Below, one piece after another: positions 55,324-63,413 of a DNA stretch of 64,000 nt (its first letter is position 1; each line of letters opens with the position of its first letter). The stretch covers positions 13,897-77,896 of the forward strand of contig JADKHW010000023.1 of NCBI GenBank assembly GCA_016721565.1, written 5' to 3'. The stretch comes from a bacterium (lineage in GTDB: Bacteria; Electryoneota; RPQS01). A program made the position numbers and the translations under genes. The notes under the pieces are model-generated. The model saw only the letters and a program-made list of their open reading frames with translations, was not told the origin of the DNA and made no database searches.

Positions 55324-55656
55324 TCAGAGTCCGATTTCTTTCATCAGCCAGCCGCGATAGGCGTCGCCGATATGATCCACGTCAAACACGAGCAATTCCG
55401 GGACCGAATACGGATGTGCGTCTGCGAAGTACTTTTCGATTTCAGATAATCGTGTGCGATGCGTTTTTATTAAGAGTATTACTTCCGGCTCATCCGTAAT
55501 TTCAGTCGATTCCCAACGGTACATTGAGTTGGCTCCCGGCAATCTTGTCACACATGCGGCGAGTCTTTTTTCCACTAACCCGCGCGCGAAGTCAACAGCT
55601 TTGTCGGTGTGGTCAATGTTGGTCAGGATCAAAATCTCTCCGTGACCCTTTGCCAT
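55324..55656 (-). CDS. cutA: Divalent-ion tolerance protein CutA
   Basis: A 110-residue trimeric ferredoxin-fold protein. Signature parts are LVEKRLAACVTRLPGANSMY, RWESTEITDEPEVILLIKTH and HPYSVPELLVFDVDHIGDAY. CutA is linked to copper and metal tolerance, though its exact biochemical role is debated. It starts 10 bases from the end of the YceI gene on the same strand, so it is probably co-transcribed. Confidence 0.95.
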   Translation of the reverse strand: MAKGHGEILILTNIDHTDKAVDFARGLVEKRLAACVTRLPGANSMYRWESTEITDEPEVILLIKTHRTRLSEIEKYFADAHPYSVPELLVFDVDHIGDAYRGWLMKEIGL

Positions 55657-55666
55657 ATCGAACCTC

Positions 55667-56254
55667 CTATTTTCCGAATTCTAAATCTACAGTTATCTGC
55701 TGAGTGTCGGATAGTTTCATAAATAAGAACTCGGGCCTGGGAATGGCGTGATCCTTGAGTTGGATGTTCCATTTGTAGCGAGCATGCAGAGTCCCCGAGG
55801 CCGGGTCAAAACCGAGCGTGCCCATGATTTCGTAGTCTTTCGTGACTCCATGAAGATCAAGCTGGCCGCGGAGCAAAGTTGTGGCGGTTCCGCCTCCCGA
55901 GATGTTGGCGGGTTCGGCGGTAACCATAGAAGTTATCGTGAATGTGGCCTCGGGGAATTGACCAGTGTGCAAATGATTTTCCCGCATGTGCTGATTACGG
56001 ACCGACAGGCCCGTATCCAATTCCTTCAAGTTCACATGGATAGACCCGTTCGCCCTGGACGTAAGATTGGACAAATCGAGCGCGACTCCGCCGCTGATTT
56101 CCTCCGCCCTCCCGACGATCTTCTCCAACGGCGCGTCGGAGACAAACTGCACAAGTTGCTTGGCCCCTGTTGTCTTGAGCAAGAAATTCGTATTTTCGGC
56201 TAAGCTGGAACTGAACAGTACGAACAGAGTTGCTATAAGTAGACTGAGTTTCAT
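55667..56254 (-). CDS. YceI-family exported lipid-binding-like protein
   Basis: 195 residues from 56254, with GGAGG 6 bases upstream. Signal peptide MKLSLLIATLFVLFSSSLA. YceI lipocalin-like barrel motifs are VQFVSDAPLEKIVGRAEEIS, SIHVNLKELDTGLSVRNQHM, HTGQFPEATFTITS and RGQLDLHGVTKDYEIMGTLG. The family binds polyisoprenoid or other amphiphiles in the periplasm. It precedes cutA. Confidence 0.92.
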   Translation of the reverse strand: MKLSLLIATLFVLFSSSLAENTNFLLKTTGAKQLVQFVSDAPLEKIVGRAEEISGGVALDLSNLTSRANGSIHVNLKELDTGLSVRNQHMRENHLHTGQFPEATFTITSMVTAEPANISGGGTATTLLRGQLDLHGVTKDYEIMGTLGFDPASGTLHARYKWNIQLKDHAIPRPEFLFMKLSDTQQITVDLEFGK

Positions 56255-56276
56255 CAAGCCTCCGGGGATAGGCGTC

Positions 56277-56555
56277 TTAGCGAACGAGTTCTTCAAAACT
56301 TGGGGCTGCGATAAACTTGGGATATTTGCTGGCCGGTTTGATTGGCGGCATGTGCGGTTTCGGGTTCTTATAGGCTCGAGCCTTGCGCTCGGCCAAGTAG
56401 AAGGTCCCAAAGTTAGTCAAAGTGACCTTGTCTCCGTCCCAAACGGCATCTTTGATCGACTCTATGACCGTATTAAGCACTTCGCGGGCTTCAGGCTCGG
56501 TGAGTGCGGTCTTGGCCGAGATTGCTGCGATCAGTTCTCGATTTGTCATTCTCAA
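56277..56555 (-). CDS. HU/IHF-family DNA-binding protein
   Basis: 92 residues from a TTG at 56555, or 90 from the ATG at 56549; AAGGAA is better spaced for the TTG. The fold reads NRELIAAISAKTALTEPEAR, VIESIKDAVWDGDKVTLTNF, GTFYLAERKARAYKNP and KYPKFIAAPSFEELV. It bends and compacts DNA. The arm motif differs slightly from standard HU (NPKPHMPPIKPASKY in place of NPxTG-x-I-x-IPA), so it is a divergent member. Confidence 0.88.
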   Translation of the reverse strand: MRMTNRELIAAISAKTALTEPEAREVLNTVIESIKDAVWDGDKVTLTNFGTFYLAERKARAYKNPKPHMPPIKPASKYPKFIAAPSFEELVR

Positions 56556-56588
56556 AACAATTCCTTTATTAACAATAGGTAAAACCTA

Positions 56589-56822
56589 ATGCCGCTATAC
56601 GAATACAAGTGCGACTCGTGCGGAAAAGTCGTTGAAGTTCTTGAATCGCGCCACCAGAATCGTGCTGAGGGCTTCTGCCCAAGCTGTGATGGCGAACGTA
56701 AGTTCACGAAATTATTCTCTTTGACAGCCATCCCGCAAAAGGACCACTTCGAAAGTGTCGGCATGTGCGGCGAACCTAAAGGCTCTTGTGGCGGCGGCTC
56801 CTGCGGCTGTCACTCACATTAA
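56589..56822 (+). CDS. FmdB-family zinc-ribbon protein (copy 1)
   Basis: 77 residues. MPLYEYKCDSCGKVVEVLES with CPSC at about 30-33 forms the FmdB zinc ribbon (CxxC...CxxC). The tail is Gly/Cys/His rich (CGGGSCGCHSH). The family is regulatory or of unknown role. A tandem paralog follows 15 bases later, so the pair is one operon. It diverges from the HU gene. Confidence 0.92.
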   Translation: MPLYEYKCDSCGKVVEVLESRHQNRAEGFCPSCDGERKFTKLFSLTAIPQKDHFESVGMCGEPKGSCGGGSCGCHSH

Positions 56823-56837
56823 AGAACAGTATACAAA

Positions 56838-57056
56838 ATGCCACTCTATGAATACAAGTGCGAGGGCTGTAACAAGGTAATCGAGATCTTGCAGTCCAGC
56901 ACCGTCACGCAGACCGAGGGATACTGCCCGGCTTGCAACAGCGTTCAGCAACTTTCAAAGCAGTTCTCGGTTCCTGCCGCTCCGCAAGGGCATATTAATC
57001 CAAGCTTTGTCAAACCAGCAACAGGTCATACATGCGGACACGGCGGGTTTGGCTGA
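56838..57056 (+). CDS. FmdB-family zinc-ribbon protein (copy 2)
   Basis: 72 residues. MPLYEYKCEGCNKVIEILQS and CPAC give the same two CxxC knuckles as copy 1, with a shorter His/Cys tail (HTCGHGGFG). A tandem duplicate of the gene just upstream. Confidence 0.9.
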   Translation: MPLYEYKCEGCNKVIEILQSSTVTQTEGYCPACNSVQQLSKQFSVPAAPQGHINPSFVKPATGHTCGHGGFG

Positions 57057-57106
57057 GCACACTGAACGAGGTCAGTTGACCCCAAAAAAAGTTCGTAGCC
57101 TCTCCG

Positions 57107-57379
57107 CTATTGGAGCCGCTTCTTCAATTCCGCAATCGCCGTTTTCACACCAGGAAATTCCTGTCCATCATGTAGAGGTGGAATCGGTTCAGCGGGAATC
57201 TCCGCTTCGACAAGCCGCTTGGTCCGCAGGACAATCATCCCCGGGACAATCTGTTTGGCCGTCGTTACAATCTCAAAATCAAGAAAATCACCCTCTTTCA
57301 GACCGGTGTGCTCCACCAGTCGTTGTGGGAGTGTAATCTGATTCTTGGATCGAATCCGTGCTGATAGTCGTTTGGCCAT
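57107..57379 (-). CDS. AbrB/MazE-like (SpoVT-type) DNA-binding protein
   Basis: 90 residues from the ATG at 57379 (MAKRLSARIRSKNQITLPQR). The swapped-hairpin AbrB domain is RIRSKNQITLPQRLVEHTGL, then EGDFLDFEIV. A longer form from 57463 is possible, but its ATG lies in the middle of an 18-base palindrome that is better explained as an operator, and no clear Shine-Dalgarno decides between them. No MazF-like toxin gene is adjacent, so it may be a stand-alone regulator that also controls the divergent M23 peptidase gene. Confidence 0.8.
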   Translation of the reverse strand: MAKRLSARIRSKNQITLPQRLVEHTGLKEGDFLDFEIVTTAKQIVPGMIVLRTKRLVEAEIPAEPIPPLHDGQEFPGVKTAIAELKKRLQ

Positions 57380-57451
57380 TGAATTTCGATTTTGTGATTT
57401 TCCAACTTTTCGAAGATACGCATTTGGTCCGACCCAAGCAAGTTGCTGCGG

Positions 57452-57469
57452 GTCAACATTCATGTTGAC
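57452..57469. promoter_or_regulatory. Operator-like palindrome at the AbrB gene
   Basis: GTCAACAT (57452-57459), TC, ATGTTGAC (57462-57469), perfect arms, between the AbrB-type gene and the divergent promoter. A candidate autoregulation site. Confidence 0.5.
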
Positions 57470-57499
57470 AAAAGTGGTCTCTTATTTGCAAGAAAATGC

Positions 57500-57528
57500 T
57501 TGACAAGGTGCTAATTTTTTGTTACTTT
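57500..57528 (+). promoter_or_regulatory. Promoter of the M23 peptidase gene
   Basis: TTGACA (57500-57505), 17-base spacer, TACTTT (57523-57528), about 170 bases upstream of the start. Confidence 0.6.
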
Positions 57529-57536
57529 CGTCAAGG

Positions 57537-57556
57537 TTTGTGAGAATCCTCACAAA
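57537..57556 (+). promoter_or_regulatory. Operator-like inverted repeat just after the -10 box
   Basis: TTTGTGAG (57537-57544), AATC, CTCACAAA (57549-57556), perfect 8-base arms covering about +2 to +21 of the predicted transcript. A repressor bound here would block initiation. A second small palindrome (CTGTTT-CA-AAACAG, 57566-57579) follows. Confidence 0.45.
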
Positions 57557-57699
57557 GTTTGTAAGCTGTTTCAAAACAGTTAGTTAATTTTCACTCATGC
57601 GGCGGGATGTGCTATAGCGTCCTCTTTGTGTCCGCATTCGGTGGGGTCCCGCAACCCTGCTCAGACGCAATATGTTGTGGTGGCTAAAAACAAAGATGA

Positions 57700-58662
57700 A
57701 TGGCGAATCGTAAGTTTTCATTAATCCTACTCTCGCACGACCTCAGCAAAAAGGTTGAGTTCACGTTCTCCCGTGCCAAGGCAAAGGCCTTACTTGCCGG
57801 GTTGGTCGCGAGCTTTTTGCTGTTTAACGGTGTGACCGGATTTGTCGCCAGCCGGTTTGTCGGTAATTCCGACAAGGCCCAGCTTGAAGCTGAAAATCAG
57901 GCCCTGCGTGAGCAGTTGGCCAAGTTCGATACCAAGATCAAGTCGGTTGAGCAGAAGCTTTCAACACTCGCCGAGACTGATAATATGCTCCGCTTGATGG
58001 CTGATCTGCCGCTTCTTCCCGAAGATGTCCGCAAGGTTGGAGTCGGTGGAACGGCTGAATTGCTGCCGCCCGGGCCGTTTGTTCCGGAAGCTCAAGAGCT
58101 GAATGACATTCTGAATAAGCTTGATCGCGAACTCGAACTGCAGAAGACCAGCTTCCGCGAGATCCACTCCAAGCTTGATCAAAATGCCGCGCTGCTCGAG
58201 CATCTGCCGACATTGCGCCCCTGTGATACCGGCTACTTCTCGTCCGGCTTTGGTGTTCGCACCGATCCGTTTACCAAGAAGGCGACGCATCACGACGGCC
58301 TTGATATTTCCGCGCCGCGCGGTACACCCATCATGAGTACGGCGGCGGGGACGGTGATTTATGCCGGTCGTTACTACAATTATGGCCAGTTCATTGTTGT
58401 GGATCATGGCGGCGGATACCAGACCGCCTACGGACACTTGCACAAGATTTTGGTCCGCAAGGGTCAAAAGATTACCAAGGGTATGGTCATCGGACAGGTG
58501 GGTTCCACGGGTCGTTCGACCGCTCCGCATCTGCATTATGAAGTCCGAGTGAACGGTATAGCGGTCAATCCGATGGACTATGTCTTTGAGGAAACGGACA
58601 GCTTCCCAGGCTTTGCCGATAAGGCCCAACCCGAAGATACCGAGCCGGGAGTCGACGGCTAA
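57700..58662 (+). CDS. M23 (LytM-type) peptidoglycan peptidase
   Basis: A 320-residue inner-membrane-anchored protein with one membrane segment at about 30-50. A coiled coil follows at about 58-95 (LEAENQALREQLAKFDTKIK). The LytM domain lies in the last 150 residues with FSSGFGVRTDPFTKKATHHD, giving zinc ligands His198 and Asp202, then the YGHLHKI and APHLHYEV histidines. All catalytic positions are present. It cleaves cross-links in peptidoglycan, or activates amidases during cell growth or division. A 170-base leader with operator-like repeats precedes it. Confidence 0.93.
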   Translation: MANRKFSLILLSHDLSKKVEFTFSRAKAKALLAGLVASFLLFNGVTGFVASRFVGNSDKAQLEAENQALREQLAKFDTKIKSVEQKLSTLAETDNMLRLMADLPLLPEDVRKVGVGGTAELLPPGPFVPEAQELNDILNKLDRELELQKTSFREIHSKLDQNAALLEHLPTLRPCDTGYFSSGFGVRTDPFTKKATHHDGLDISAPRGTPIMSTAAGTVIYAGRYYNYGQFIVVDHGGGYQTAYGHLHKILVRKGQKITKGMVIGQVGSTGRSTAPHLHYEVRVNGIAVNPMDYVFEETDSFPGFADKAQPEDTEPGVDG

Positions 58663-58683
58663 CCCCTAATTCTTGATTTTTCT

Positions 58684-58714
58684 GCCCGAAGCACCCTGCT
58701 TCGGGCTTTTTTTT
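58684..58714 (+). terminator. Rho-independent terminator after the M23 gene
   Basis: GCCCGAAGCA (58684-58693), loop CCC, TGCTTCGGGC (58697-58706), then eight Ts. Confidence 0.95.
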
Positions 58715-58740
58715 GCCCTAAAGAGTTGCAAAGGCGGGAT

Positions 58741-60051
58741 TTGAGGGTTAAATTATTTGTTGCCATTAGCTGGACTTATGTATGCGCTTCCTTCATCATA
58801 TTTATTCTCTCGACGACCGCACTCGCTCAGCAATTTCGTTGGGGAGCGGATCTGTCGTTTGTGCCCAAACTTGAGCGCAATGGAGTCGTGTATCGAACGG
58901 GTGGTGAAGAGCATAGCGCGCTGGAGATTTTTCGCTGCGCGGGATTTGAAACGGTGCGTTTGCGGTTGTGGCACACTCCGGAAGAGCCGTGGCACGGAAT
59001 TGATTCGGTGCTTGCATTTGCCGAACGAGCAGATGCTTTAGGTTTCAAGATTCTGCTCGATATACATTATAGCGACACTTGGGCCGATCCTGAGCATCAG
59101 ACCAAACCGGCGGCGTGGCAGAGCTTGACGTATCCTCAATTGCTGGATTCGATGTATCGCTACACGAACAATGTGATGCGTAGATTCCGTGATGCCGGTG
59201 TGATTCCTGAAGCCGTACAGATTGGGAACGAAATTGGCGGTGGATTTTGTGGGAGACCGGACGGATAACCGGTTCAGGTCAGCAGTTCAGTTCACGACCT
59301 TATTGATACCGCAATTGCCGCAACCCGCGACAGCTTGCCGCAAGCCTTTTGGCCGAAAATTGTAATTCATCATCAAGAAGGCGGAAACGAGTGCGAGTGC
59401 CATTGGTTCTTCAGAAATCTTTTATTTACGAAGTTGATTTTGATATTATCGGGCTTTCTTACTATCCGTGGTGGCACGGCGATCCCGGAGAGCTTTCTGA
59501 CAATGTAGAAAATCTTTCAGGCTACGGGAAAGAAATACAAATTGTGGAAACCGCATATCCGTATATGGAAGGTTGGTGTGACAATACAAACAACATTGTT
59601 GGCAAGAAGGCCATTGCACTGGGCTTTTATGCATCAGAAGAAGGGCAGTCTGCATTTTTGAATTTGTTGCAGAATATTGTTGCAAGCTATTCCAAATAAT
59701 CTTGGGACAATGGTTTGTCTGTGGGAGCCTGCTTGGATCCCGACGGATTCATTTGGCTCGCCGTGGGAGAATCTGGCTTTGTTTGATTGCAATGGCAACA
59801 GGCTACTTGCGTTTGACATTATGACGATTGCCACACCACAACGCGTTACGCTGACACGGATTGATAGTGATTTGAGATTGCGCTGGCAAGACGACGGAAG
59901 TTTGTACTATCACGTTTATGGGGTTACTCCAGGAAACCCTGAAGTGACTACTCGTCTTGGCGTAACCGCTGAGAATCAGTGGCTGCTGCCGAACGAGTTT
60001 TCTATATATCCACAACGAAGCTACTATGTGATCGGGAGTTGTGAACCATGA
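58741..60051 (+). pseudogene. GH53 endo-beta-1,4-galactanase, at least four frameshifts
   Basis: A TTG start at 58741 follows AAAGGCGG and gives signal peptide RVKLFVAISWTYVCASFIIF. GH53 blocks in order are WGADLSFVPKLERNG, ETVRLRLWHTPEEPWHGI, ILLDIHYSDTWADPEHQTKP, AVQIGNEIGGG (acid/base Glu), HHQEGGNECECHWFFRNLLF, VDFDIIGLSYYPWWHGDPGE, IQIVETAYPY (nucleophile Glu) and LGTMVCLWEPAWIPTDSFG. Breaks lie near 59252, 59275, 59425 and 59690. Bridged it is a complete enzyme of about 435 residues with a short C-terminal FN3-like part. It would hydrolyse type I arabinogalactan outside the cell. The stop overlaps the next start by 4 bases. Confidence 0.82.
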
Positions 60052-60659
60052 TTTATGAAACACATCCTGATAATCCAAATCCGCGCGCGATTCAGAAGGC
60101 CATTGAAGCTCTCGAACGCGGCGAATTGATTGCTTATGCCACGGACACAATCTATGGTCTGGGTTGTGATATTCACAGCAAACCTGCCATGGAGCGCGCA
60201 CTTACGCTCAAGGGTTATTCAAAGTATCACTCACTCTCGTTCTTGTGTGCGGATCTCTCCGACATCAGTAATTATGCGAAAGTCGAGAATCGCGCTTACA
60301 AGATGATGAAGCGCTGCGTGCCGGGACCTTACACATTTATTCTGCCTGCCACGCGCGAAGTCCCTAAAATTCTGCTGACGAAACAAAAGACCGTTGGAAT
60401 TCGTGTGCCGGATCATCCGGTGTGCCGCGATTTGTTGAAAGCGTTCGGCAGACCAATTTTATCAACCTCCGTAACCGATCGCGACGGCGATCCGTTACTT
60501 GATCCGAATGAGATCTTGCACCATTGGGGTGATCTAATCTCCGTCATTCTTGACAGCGGCCCGCTTGACAGCGAGTCATCCACGATTGTAGATTGCACAG
60601 ACCCCGATGAGTTCGTGATTATTCGCGAAGGCAAAGGGGATGTGAGTTTGATTTACTAA
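60048..60659 (+). CDS. YrdC/YciO/Sua5-family threonylcarbamoyl-AMP synthase-like protein
   Basis: 203 residues. AIQKAIEALERGELIAYATD, TIYGLGCDIHSKPAMERALT, LKGYSKYHSLSFLCADLSDI, CVPGPYTFILPATREVPKIL and VGIRVPDHPVCRDLLKAFGR are YrdC-fold motifs. The sequence is closest to the YciO branch, which shares the nucleotide-binding site with the tRNA t6A enzymes but whose cellular role is less clear. It starts in the ATGA overlap with the GH53 gene. Confidence 0.92.
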   Translation: MIYETHPDNPNPRAIQKAIEALERGELIAYATDTIYGLGCDIHSKPAMERALTLKGYSKYHSLSFLCADLSDISNYAKVENRAYKMMKRCVPGPYTFILPATREVPKILLTKQKTVGIRVPDHPVCRDLLKAFGRPILSTSVTDRDGDPLLDPNEILHHWGDLISVILDSGPLDSESSTIVDCTDPDEFVIIREGKGDVSLIY

Positions 60660-60684
60660 AACCCTAACCAATAGAGAGTTTGTT

Positions 60685-60894
60685 ATGAAGTACGGCGCCA
60701 AAAACAAAATCAATGCCCGCGTCACGGAAGTGAAGAAGGGCGACATTATGAGTCAGGTCAATCTCGAAATCGACGCGAAGGCCGCGATGAGTTCGGTGAT
60801 GACGACGGACTCGCTGAATGAACTTGACATCAAGCCCGGTGACAACGTGCGCGTGATTGTAAAAGCAATTCATGTACTGCTTGTAAAAGAGTAG
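60685..60894 (+). CDS. Molybdenum-pterin-binding (Mop/TOBE) protein
   Basis: 69 residues, a single Mop/TOBE domain: KYGAKNKINARVTEVKKGDI, VNLEIDAKAAMSSVMTTDSL, then LDIKPGDNVRVIVKAIHVLL. Such free-standing molbindins store or buffer molybdate or tungstate. It sits 25 bases after the YciO-like gene; no mod transporter genes are nearby. Confidence 0.92.
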   Translation: MKYGAKNKINARVTEVKKGDIMSQVNLEIDAKAAMSSVMTTDSLNELDIKPGDNVRVIVKAIHVLLVKE

Positions 60895-60927
60895 CCGTCT
60901 GCTCGCTTCCCCATTTAGAAATCCCTT

Positions 60928-62547
60928 TTGACTTCTCCTGATTTTACACAATTCACACGACGTGAGCTGAAGAAACGCGCGCGCACGTGGTATCCTGTGC
61001 TTGTGCGCTCGATGGCTATGCGCACGCTGCTGTTTGTGCTCGTGCTGCTGGGTGTGGGTGTGACGTGCCGTCCGTGGAAGTGGGAGTGGCTCAGGCTCGA
61101 TGAGGCCGCTGCGATTTCTGAGCAGTTCTTGTACAATCAAGGCGTAAAGCTTGATGACTACAACTTGATTCAAGCGGCAGAGTACCGGCACGACGGCGTG
61201 TGGAATGCCGCGCGCGATGAGCATGGCTTTGGCTATGCACCTGCGGTCGGATATGTGAATCGTTACTTCCATCGTGAACGGCAGGAAGACAGTTGGACGA
61301 TTCACGTTTCTCCGGCGGGAAAGATCTATCAAGTCACACACGACCTCGATGATCTTGAACCCGGCTTCAAGCCGGGCAAATCGGAAGCATATTACGCCGT
61401 GATGGAACAGCTTGCGACGGGACTTGGGATTGGTGCGGATAGGTTAACGTTGCTGAAAGACTCACTCGCACCGATGCCGCAGCGGAATGATTTCTATTAC
61501 ACGTTCCGCGATTCGCTCGGCGGTGCGCATTCGAGATTGTTTGATGTCAAGCTCACCGGAAAGAACCTAACCTACTTTGCCGTGCGAGCATCACCTGAAG
61601 CCGTGCCGATTATGGTGCGGCCTCCGGGAGCGCGGTTAAGATTGCTTGCCTTCGCGCTGATTATTTTCGGTGTGTTTCAAATTATTCTCCATCATCGTCA
61701 TCCGATTTCGTGGAAGCGCGGGATGTGGTGGGGTGCTATTGCGATGCTGTTGGTTGTGATTGCGCGCACGCTAACAATCTCGCAGGCGACCCTGCTCGTA
61801 CCGGGAGGAACGGGCGCGGAAGATTTTGTTCTTCGAGTGGCGCTGGCGGCGGCCATTGATGCGTTACAAACGGGAATTTTGGTAACGTTGATTGTCGCGT
61901 CAGGTGAATCGATTTCGCGCGACTTGATGCCGAACATCTCAACACTCACGCGCATTGCGCCGTCGCATCGTGGTTGGACGGGTGCGTGGATTCAATCGGC
62001 ACGTTGGGCGCTGCCGGCCGCAGCGCTGTTCCTGATGATCGAAGCGGCGTTCGGTTATTACGATGAGATTGGCGGACTCTCGGGAGAGAGTTTGAGGTTA
62101 GTCTCTGATATCATGGGTTCACCTTTGCCGATGGTGGCGGCTCCGGTATTGGTGGCAAAATCGATTTTGTGGGAAGAACTCATTTTCAGATTATGGCTAT
62201 TCCCGTTGCTCATCTTCTGGGTACGAGGAACACTGACGGCGATGTTCTTGATGGCGGGAATTGCGGCGTACTTTGTCGGGTTCGATGCACACAATTGGCT
62301 CTCGGCGGGAGCAGCGCATTGGGTGGCCTGGTCTCTAATGGCCGGGTGGTTGTTCATGCGGGTCGGGATCCTCGGGGCGCTGCTGTTTCACGCGCTCGTT
62401 TTGGGAGGATACTTGGCCTTGGCCCTCATCTGGACCGGGTTCGGGATGCCTGCGGGAATCATCCTGATTACTATCATCGTCGGCACACTGGCCGTAGCGG
62501 CCATCCGAGCCGAGCTTCTTGTTGAGCGAAGTGCTGAAAATACTTGA
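60928..62547 (+). CDS. CPBP-family intramembrane metalloprotease
   Basis: 539 residues from a TTG at 60928; an ATG at 61012 (MAMRTLLFVL) is another possible start. One N-terminal membrane segment (LLFVLVLLGVGVTCRPW) precedes a soluble PepSY-like part at about 55-230 (ISEQFLYNQGVKLDDYNLIQ, WTIHVSPAGKIYQVTHDLDD). About eight further membrane segments follow. The CPBP motif EELIFRLWLFPLL (Glu-Glu-x3-Arg) and a later LFHALVLGG histidine are present. Related to CAAX prenyl proteases and bacteriocin-immunity proteins; target unknown. Confidence 0.85.
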   Translation: MTSPDFTQFTRRELKKRARTWYPVLVRSMAMRTLLFVLVLLGVGVTCRPWKWEWLRLDEAAAISEQFLYNQGVKLDDYNLIQAAEYRHDGVWNAARDEHGFGYAPAVGYVNRYFHRERQEDSWTIHVSPAGKIYQVTHDLDDLEPGFKPGKSEAYYAVMEQLATGLGIGADRLTLLKDSLAPMPQRNDFYYTFRDSLGGAHSRLFDVKLTGKNLTYFAVRASPEAVPIMVRPPGARLRLLAFALIIFGVFQIILHHRHPISWKRGMWWGAIAMLLVVIARTLTISQATLLVPGGTGAEDFVLRVALAAAIDALQTGILVTLIVASGESISRDLMPNISTLTRIAPSHRGWTGAWIQSARWALPAAALFLMIEAAFGYYDEIGGLSGESLRLVSDIMGSPLPMVAAPVLVAKSILWEELIFRLWLFPLLIFWVRGTLTAMFLMAGIAAYFVGFDAHNWLSAGAAHWVAWSLMAGWLFMRVGILGALLFHALVLGGYLALALIWTGFGMPAGIILITIIVGTLAVAAIRAELLVERSAENT

Positions 62548-62628
62548 AATTCTGAGCAAAATTGGCTAAGTTGATAAATTGCCGAAGAGTTTGAAAACCA
62601 ATCATTTTACTGAACTTACAGACCGAAC

Positions 62629-63378
62629 GTGAATATTCTGCTGCTCCTGAAGGCCGTCGCCGATAGCGAGGCCAGTATCAAGCCCTCCATGGACGGAAAG
62701 TCCGTGCACCTTGACGGTGTTACTTTTGTTCTCAACCCCTTCGATGAATTTGCTGTCGAGGAAGCTCTGAAGCTCCGCGACGCCGCAGGATCGGGCGAAG
62801 TTGTGGCCGTGAGCGTCGGCGGCGACGATGTGCCGAAAGTGCTGCGAACCGCGCTTGCGATGGGCGTCGATCGCGGCATCCATGTCAAAGGCGACGCGGG
62901 TTTTGACGCGTTGGCAACGGCGCGTGCTTTGGCCAATGCTATCAAGGGTCAAACATACGATTTGATTTTGTGCGGCAAGTCCGCGATCGATCATGACAAT
63001 CACGGTGTGGGAATGATGGTGGCAGAATTGCTCGATCTTCCGTCGGTGAGTGTCGTGGTCAAGCTTGAACAAAGAGACGGCAAGCTTTACGCCGAGCGCG
63101 AAGTGGAAGGCGGTTTGGTTGTCGTTGAACTGCCGTTGCCGTGCGTCGTCGCCGCGCAAAAAGGTTTGAACGAGCCGCGTTATGCTTCGCTGAAAGGCAT
63201 CATGGCCGCGAAGAAAAAACCGATTGACGAAGTCGCCGCCGATTTCGGCACGATTCAAGTCGAAGCATTGCAAGTTCTCCCCAAGCCTGACCGTCAGCCC
63301 GGACAAATTCTCGGTCACGGCGTCGATGCCATTCCCGCTCTGATTCAGAAATTGCGCGAAGAAGCTAAGGTGCTGTAG
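62629..63378 (+). CDS. etfB: Electron transfer flavoprotein subunit beta
   Basis: 249 residues with a GTG start. Motifs are NILLLLKAVADSEASIKPSM, FVLNPFDEFAVEEALKLRDA, VVAVSVGGDDVPKVLRTALA, DLILCGKSAIDHDNHGVGMM and LPLPCVVAAQKGLNEPRYAS, the last being the typical EtfB recognition-loop and AMP-site region. It accepts electrons from acyl-CoA dehydrogenases together with EtfA. The gene immediately downstream is not etfA but an unrelated secreted protein, which is unusual, since etfB and etfA are nearly always adjacent. Confidence 0.94.
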   Translation: MNILLLLKAVADSEASIKPSMDGKSVHLDGVTFVLNPFDEFAVEEALKLRDAAGSGEVVAVSVGGDDVPKVLRTALAMGVDRGIHVKGDAGFDALATARALANAIKGQTYDLILCGKSAIDHDNHGVGMMVAELLDLPSVSVVVKLEQRDGKLYAEREVEGGLVVVELPLPCVVAAQKGLNEPRYASLKGIMAAKKKPIDEVAADFGTIQVEALQVLPKPDRQPGQILGHGVDAIPALIQKLREEAKVL

Positions 63379-63413
63379 GTTTTTGCTTAGTTAAGAAAGT
63401 TAATTGAGGTCTT

